A stretch of 64,000 nt of DNA, taken from positions 648,794 through 712,793 of the forward strand of contig NW_004450584.1 in assembly GCF_000321225.1 (NCBI RefSeq). Reading direction: 5' to 3'. Made by a program: the position numbers and the translations under genes. Origin of the DNA: Odobenus rosmarus divergens (lineage: Eukaryota > Chordata > Mammalia > Carnivora > Odobenidae). Of this stretch, positions 58,916-64,000 are shown piece by piece (the first letter of the stretch is position 1; the number at the start of each line of letters is the position of its first letter). A model generated the notes under the pieces. The model was not told the DNA's origin and ran no database searches. It saw nothing but the letters and a program-made list of their open reading frames with translations.

Positions 58916-59595
58916 GGCACCCTACAAATTGTCCCTTCGGTGTATGCTTCCCAGTCGCGGTGTAAAGCACACCGTTTGCCTTTATTGTGGTCAGTGACGG
59001 ATAATATCAAACTTCTAAAGTTTCACCAAATCTGACAGGTGAGGGGTAGGTTCCTTCTGTTCTCATTTGCGTCTCCTCGCTCTGTGGATAACCGTGTTTA
59101 TGTCGATGACAGCCAGCATCGAAGGCGGCCCCTGTTGCTCACACCCTGTGGACCCTCCCCATGCCGCAGGGTCCCTCTGTGTGACCCTCAGCCGCTCCTG
59201 GCAAGACGAGGTGACAGAGGGCTGTGGCTTTCGTCCCCTGTAGGTCCCCCTCAGTCTCTCTCATCCTGCTCTGGGGAGGCCGCCGTAGAGGACCAGTCTT
59301 AGGGGAGGGCCTTGTGGCCGGGAGCGCAGCCTACCACCAGCGGTGGGCGTGGGGAGTGGAAGTGGGTCCTCAGACCCTCAGCCGGAACCCACACCCCGGA
59401 TACACAGACACCATGTAACCCGTGTTTGCCCTTGGAAGCCCCGTGTTACACGGCAATGACCCATACAACTTCTCTGCTCGCTTCTTTGTAGTAGGCTTTT
59501 ACACTTTTTGGCTATTGGCAATTTGTTGTATAAAATAATATTTTTACCAATGCTATCTTGCATCATTTGATGTTTTAACTTTATGACATCTTTTG

Positions 59596-59775
59596 GAGCG
59601 CCTGGGTGGCTCAGTCGGTGAAGCGTCAGCCTTCGGCTCAGGTCATGATCCCAGCGTTCTGGGATCGAGTCCCGCATCGGGTTCCGTGCTCGGCGGGAAG
59701 CCTGCTTCTCTCTCTCCCTCTGCCGCTCCCCCTGCTTGCGCTCTCTTGCTGTCAAATAAACAAAATCTTTAAAAA
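59596..59775 (+). repeat. Can-SINE
   Basis: GAGCGCCTGGGTGGCTCAGT through GTCAAATAAACAAAATCTTT, a full plus-oriented copy with an intact-looking B box (GGATCGAGTCCC). Confidence 0.93.
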
Positions 59776-60429
59776 AACCACGAAAACCCTTTATGGCTCT
59801 TTTGTCAAATACAAGGTTTAGAATCTAGGAAATGTGAAGCCGACTGGGGATAACCATTTCCAATTGAAGTAGGAGGAGAATACTGTCGAACTGAAGAAGA
59901 TCCTTGGAGGTGTGGTGACCGAGAGCTCTGAGACAAATTCCCGTCCAGGAGGCTCTGGGAGGGCGGTTGAGGGGAGTGTTTGCAGCAAGTGCAGATCAGC
60001 CGCAGGGCTGCCACCGGCGGGGTGTGCGCCACTGCACATCCTTGACCTTCTCTGCAGCACAGTGGGCTCACTTGTCCAGTGATAGTACCAAATAGGGTTC
60101 CTGTAGGAATGAAACATCCAATCGCTGTGCTACAGAATGCGAGACATAAACTGATGCCCGGGACTCTGGACGATGGCATGGTACCTCAAACACCATGTAT
60201 GGCTGACGGTGTGGCTCCACACCCTGGTTTAGATTGCGGTCTTCTCCCTACACAGAGCAGGTGTTGTAGTGCCCACTGTGATCATCCGGGGGCTTAGCGT
60301 CCTTGTTGACAGAATGGAGGTGTCGATCCTTCAGAGTGCATGCCACACAGGATGGCTGTGAGTGTCTGATAATAAATTTATATTTGGTCTTTGTCCCTGG
60401 CTCCTGACACAGAATTTCTAGAACCCTTG

Positions 60430-61150
60430 GAATTTATGGAGTGAGATGGGTCAGAGGATCACCTTTTGTTATTCCCAACAAGCCCCTTTTAAACATGCCT
60501 GAGTTTAAGCTACTGAGGGGACTCTAGGTGGGGCCCCTGCATTGCCCTGGGTTGGGGGCTGGTTGGTGGACAAACCCATCATGTGATTAGAGCACTGGAA
60601 CCTTCAGCCCCATCCTCAGACCTCCCGGGAGGGGAGAGGGCTGGAGATGGAGTTCAATCACCAGTATGCCCAGGGATTTAATCGTTCATGCATGTGTAAT
60701 GGCACCTCCATAAATATCCCCAAGTGAGGGGGTTCGGAGAGCTTTCAGAAGGGCGAACACGGAGCCGTGGCCGGACGATGATGTGCCCACAGAGGGCGTG
60801 GAAGCTCCGTCCCCTGCCCCAAATCTAATACCTTGTCTGTGTGAGGCCTCCGTTGGGCCATTACTGAGTTGTATCTTTTATGATAAACTGGCAAAGTGCT
60901 TTTCTGAGTTCTGTGAGTCATTCTAGAAAGGTGTGAACTTGAGGTGGGGAGTGGGCATGGAAACCCTTGAATCACGTCCCGGTGACAACCTGATGAGATG
61001 GGCGCCTGCGGTGGGGGCTGTCGTGTGGGACTGAGCCCCGAGCTGGTGAGATTTGACACCTGCTCTGGGTATCTGTCAGAATCGAGTTATAGGGGAATTG
61101 GTGAGTGGAAGTAAAGGGTTAAATAGGGTGATGTTAGCTAAGAGTTTTCA
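60430..61150 (+). mobile_element. Ancient ERVL-type LTR
   Basis: GGGCTGGAGATGGAGTTCAA, ATTTAATCGTTCATGCATGT, CCTCCATAAATATCCCC, GGTTCGGAGAGCTTTC and AACTGGCAAAGTGC follow the order of a common old mammalian LTR, with its tail GGGACTGAGCCCCGAGC near 61.03 kb. I do not name the subfamily. Confidence 0.6.
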
Positions 61151-61282
61151 CCGTCCTCACACACAGTCTTCCAGGACGATCTTGAAATTACTGAGCAAGA
61201 AGAAACTGAGTCCTTTTCTCTTGTTTAAATCTGTCTTGATTGACACCAAGCCCCCTTTTTAGTTTTATGTTTCTCCATCCTT

Positions 61283-61484
61283 ATTTTATTTTTTTTGAAA
61301 GATTTTATTTATTCATTTGAGAGAGAGACAGAATGAGGGAGAGCACATGAGAGGGGGGAGGGTCAGAGGGAGAAGCAGACTCCCCGCCAAACAGGGAGCC
61401 TGATGCGGGGCTCGACCCCAGGACCCCAGGATCATGACCCGAGCCGAAGGCAGACACTTCACCGACTGAGCCACCCAGGTGCCC
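61283..61484 (-). repeat. Can-SINE
   Basis: GAAAGATTTTATTTATTCAT, a GA-rich tract and GAGCCACCCAGGTGCCCC; minus-oriented. Confidence 0.92.
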
Positions 61485-61504
61485 CTCATTTTTAATTTTA
61501 TTGA

Positions 61505-61618
61505 AAGTTTACTTCTTTCTTTATTTTTTAGTAATCTCTGCACCTGGCATGGGGCTCAGACTCACGATGCTGCGATCAAGAGTTGCACGCTCTTGCAAGA
61601 GAGCCAGCCAGGAGTCCC
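61505..61618 (-). repeat. Old tRNA-SINE
   Basis: TTTAGTAATCTCTGCACCTG, GGGGCTCAGACTCACGATGC and GAGCCAGCCAGGAGTCCC; minus-oriented, 20 bp from the younger copy. Confidence 0.8.
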
Positions 61619-62309
61619 AAACTTGAATCCTTTTAAACCAACGCGTGTAAGTCAATGGATGCTGATCCTCTAGTTGTATTTGCAGACCTGGGCTGCGTCC
61701 TGGAAGAGGCAGAGAGGGTGGCCTCGGGTGCGACGTGCATGCAGACATGCTCTGATAGTTGGGAATGAGGGAAAGAGGAGAAACTGGGGAGGCAAGCCTG
61801 TCTGACCTGCTGAGTCGGCGGTCTCTTCCACGCCTCCCTTCCTCGGGTCTTTCCAGAAAAGTGGGTGGAAGTAAGCCTCCAGCGCTGCTCGGGGCGTGGG
61901 GGGGATTGTAGGGCTGTGGTTCCACCAGGCTGCCGAAGACATGGGCCATGTTTGAACCGGTGACCCTGGGCTGCCGTAAGGACCACGACCTGGGCCGGTT
62001 CTACAGCAGAGGTTACAGGTCGCCATTCTGGAGGCTGTACATCTGCGATCAGGCGCCGTCAGGGTTGTTTCATTCTGAGGTCACCACGGCCTCTTGGTGC
62101 TCATGAAGACACGGGGAGGATCTGTCTTCCTGTTGCTGTGAGGACCCTGACTGAGGCTGCACCCAGGGGCCTCATCTAACAGGAATCCTGTCCCAGAGCC
62201 CCAGCTCCCAACACCCTCCCACGGGGATAGAGCTCCAGCTGAGAATTCAGCCCACAGCTGGCCTGCACACAGCTCGTCTGAGTCTGAGCGGAAGCCATGT
62301 GATCGTGCC
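61619..62309. other. Intergenic DNA before the 40-bp minisatellite
   Basis: No exon or repeat was recognised. The sequence after the array (63719-64000) is likewise unassigned. Confidence 0.4.
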
Positions 62310-63718
62310 CACGGTGAGCCCGTGACATGCTGTCGGCGGGGCCGTAGTCCACGGCGAGCCCGTGACACACTGTCGGCAGGGCTGTTGTCCATGGTGAGCC
62401 TGTGACGCCCCGTCAGCGAGGCCGTCATCCATGGAGAGCCCGTGACACTGTATCGGCGGGGCTGTCGTCCACAGTGAGCCCATGATGCGCCGTCGGCGAG
62501 GCCACGGTGAGCCCGTGACACTGTGTCGGCGGGGCCGTCATCCATGGTGAGCCCGTGATGCACCGTTGGCGGGGCCGTTGTCCATGGTGAGCCCATGACA
62601 CTGTGTCGGTGGGGCCGTCATCCATGGTGAGCCCGTGACGCCCCGTCAGCGGGGCCGTCGTCCATGGTGAGCCCGTGACACTGTGTCAGCGGGGCCGTTG
62701 TCTGTGGTGAGCCCGTGACGCCCCGTCAGCGAGGCCGTCGTCCACGGCGAGCCCGTGATGCACCGTTGGCATGGCCACGGTGAGCCTGTGACACTGTGTC
62801 GGCGGGGCCATCGTCCATGGTGAGCCTGTCATGCACCGTCGGCGAGGCCACGGTGAGCCTGTGACACTGTGTTGGTGAGGCCGTTGTCCACAGTGAGCCC
62901 GTGACACACCATCGGCGAGGCTGTCGTCCACGGCGAGCCCATGACACTGTATTGGTGGGGCTGTCATCCACGGTGAGCCCGTGACACCCCGTCGGCAGGG
63001 CTGTCGTCCACAGTGAGCCCATCATGCGCCGTCGGCAAGGCCACGGTGAGCCCGTGACACTGTGTCCGCGGGGCCGTTGTCCACAGTGAGCCCGTGACAC
63101 ACCATCGGCGAGGCTGTCGTCCACGGTGAGCCCATGACACTGTATTGGTGGGGCTGTCATCCACGGTGAGCCCGTGACACCCCGTAGGCAGGGCTGTCGT
63201 CCACAGTGAGCCCATCATGCGCCGTCGGCAAGGCCACGGTGAGCCCGTGACACTGTGTCCGCGGGGCCGTCATCCATGGTGAGCCCGTGACGCCCTGTCA
63301 GCGGGGCCGTCGTCCGTGGTGAGCCCGTGACGCCCCGTCGGCAAGGCTGTTGTCCACAGCGAGCCCGTGATGCGCCATTGGCGAGGCCATGGCAAGCCCG
63401 TGACACTGTGTTGGCGAGGCCGTTGTCCACAGCGAGCCCGTGACACACCATCGGCGAGGCTGTCGTCCACGGTGAGCCCATGACACTGTATCGGCGGGCC
63501 ATCATCCACGGTGAGCCCGTGACATGCTGTCGGCGGGGCTGTCGTCCACGGCGAGCCCATGACGCCCTGTCAGTGGGGCCGTAGTCCACGGCGAGCCCAT
63601 GACGCCCTGTTGGCGGGGCCATCATCCACGGCGAGCCTGTGATGCGCCGTTGGGGAGGCCGTTGTCCACGGTGAACCCGTGATGCACTGTCAGTGAGGCT
63701 GTTGTCCATGGTTGTGCG
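62310..63718. repeat. 40-bp minisatellite, about 1.4 kb
   Basis: The unit is about 40 bp on the plus strand: CACGGTGAGCCCGTGACACT followed by GTGTCGGCGGGGCCGTCGTC, with roughly 35 copies; some units lack the CCGTCGTCCAC part. A block of about 193 bp is itself repeated (CCGTTGTCCACAGTGAGCCC at 62881 and 63074, a close variant near 63420), so there is a higher-order structure. On the minus strand all three frames stay open, giving ORFs up to 178 codons that cycle through three peptide versions of the unit. Confidence 0.92.
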
Positions 63719-64000
63719 GTGTGTGGCCTTCTGCTGGGAGCGGAGCACCACACAGGGAACCCCTTAGACACACCGTAGGCCAAGCGCTCTGCTGTGAGGC
63801 GACCCACCCCTAGCTCTCTGGTCAAGATATTTGGTGTGTGGGATGAGGGCCATGGGGACCTGGCGGGGCTCTGATCTCATATCCGAACGTCATCACGGTT
63901 CGTCTGTCTGCTCACCAGCCGAATCATCAAGCCCGGCCTTGTCCTGCGTGTGCTTCCCACATGTCCACAGGGGCCCCAGAGCCCGAGCTGGGCAGTGGGG

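Noticed and set aside
62310..63718. Possible CRISPR-like array of direct repeats
   Set aside because: Units run head to tail with no unique spacers, in vertebrate DNA among SINEs; this is a minisatellite.
47061..64000. NLRP3, the expected upstream neighbour of ZNF496
   Set aside because: I looked for pyrin, NACHT or leucine-rich repeat exons on both strands and recognised none; in human the gene lies further away than the window reaches.

Overview
The window is vertebrate nuclear DNA from a carnivoran. About 26 copies or fragments of the tRNA-derived Can-SINE are present. The intact ones carry the caniform body (GGCGCCTGGGTGGCTCAG box, TCAGGTCATGATCCC box, GCTTCTCCCTCT stretch, AAATAAAATCTT tail). 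The canid-only SINEC_Cf type and the felid body type were not seen, so a non-canid caniform (bear, pinniped or mustelid group) is the best reading. Genes have introns with GT-AG borders, and L1 LINEs, MaLR/ERV LTRs and a Tigger-like DNA transposon fill most of the non-coding space.

There is one protein-coding gene. It lies on the minus strand from a CpG-island promoter near 46.3-47.1 kb to a stop codon at 23,770. I recognise it as ZNF496 (ZKSCAN17, the NSD1-interacting protein NIZP1). Seven coding exons (44453-44064, 43715-43532, 43420-43344, 30637-30505, 30096-29989, 29248-29135, 24515-23770) join in frame to 1752 nt and 583 residues: a SCAN box, a shortened KRAB-like segment, one C2HR zinc finger and four C2H2 fingers. 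Two 5' non-coding exons are proposed (ending at 46322, and 46173-45967). All exon borders were placed by eye from splice consensus, reading-frame continuity and recalled similarity to the family.

Layout. 1-23.4 kb: intergenic DNA and the probable 3' UTR end of ZNF496, built from L1, LTR and SINE insertions, including four same-strand copies of one LTR family and several nested insertions. 23.4-47.1 kb: ZNF496, with a G-rich minisatellite touching its stop codon, CA/TG-rich minisatellites in two introns, and two broken L1 copies in the long intron between exons 3 and 4. 47.1-64 kb: upstream intergenic DNA with four minisatellites (32 bp, about 25 bp, a 40-bp array of about 1.4 kb, and AT-rich tracts), a cluster of four SINEs, and two GC-rich segments near 56.4-56.8 and 57.8-58.8 kb that could be a second, unannotated promoter region.

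I found no new protein system. The unusual material is structural: a retrotransposed LTR-polyadenylated RNA inside an L1, a site where one 16-bp target sequence occurs four times around a SINE and two identical L1 tails, a 94-bp inverted patch shared between two different LTRs, and a 40-bp minisatellite that is open in all three frames on one strand.
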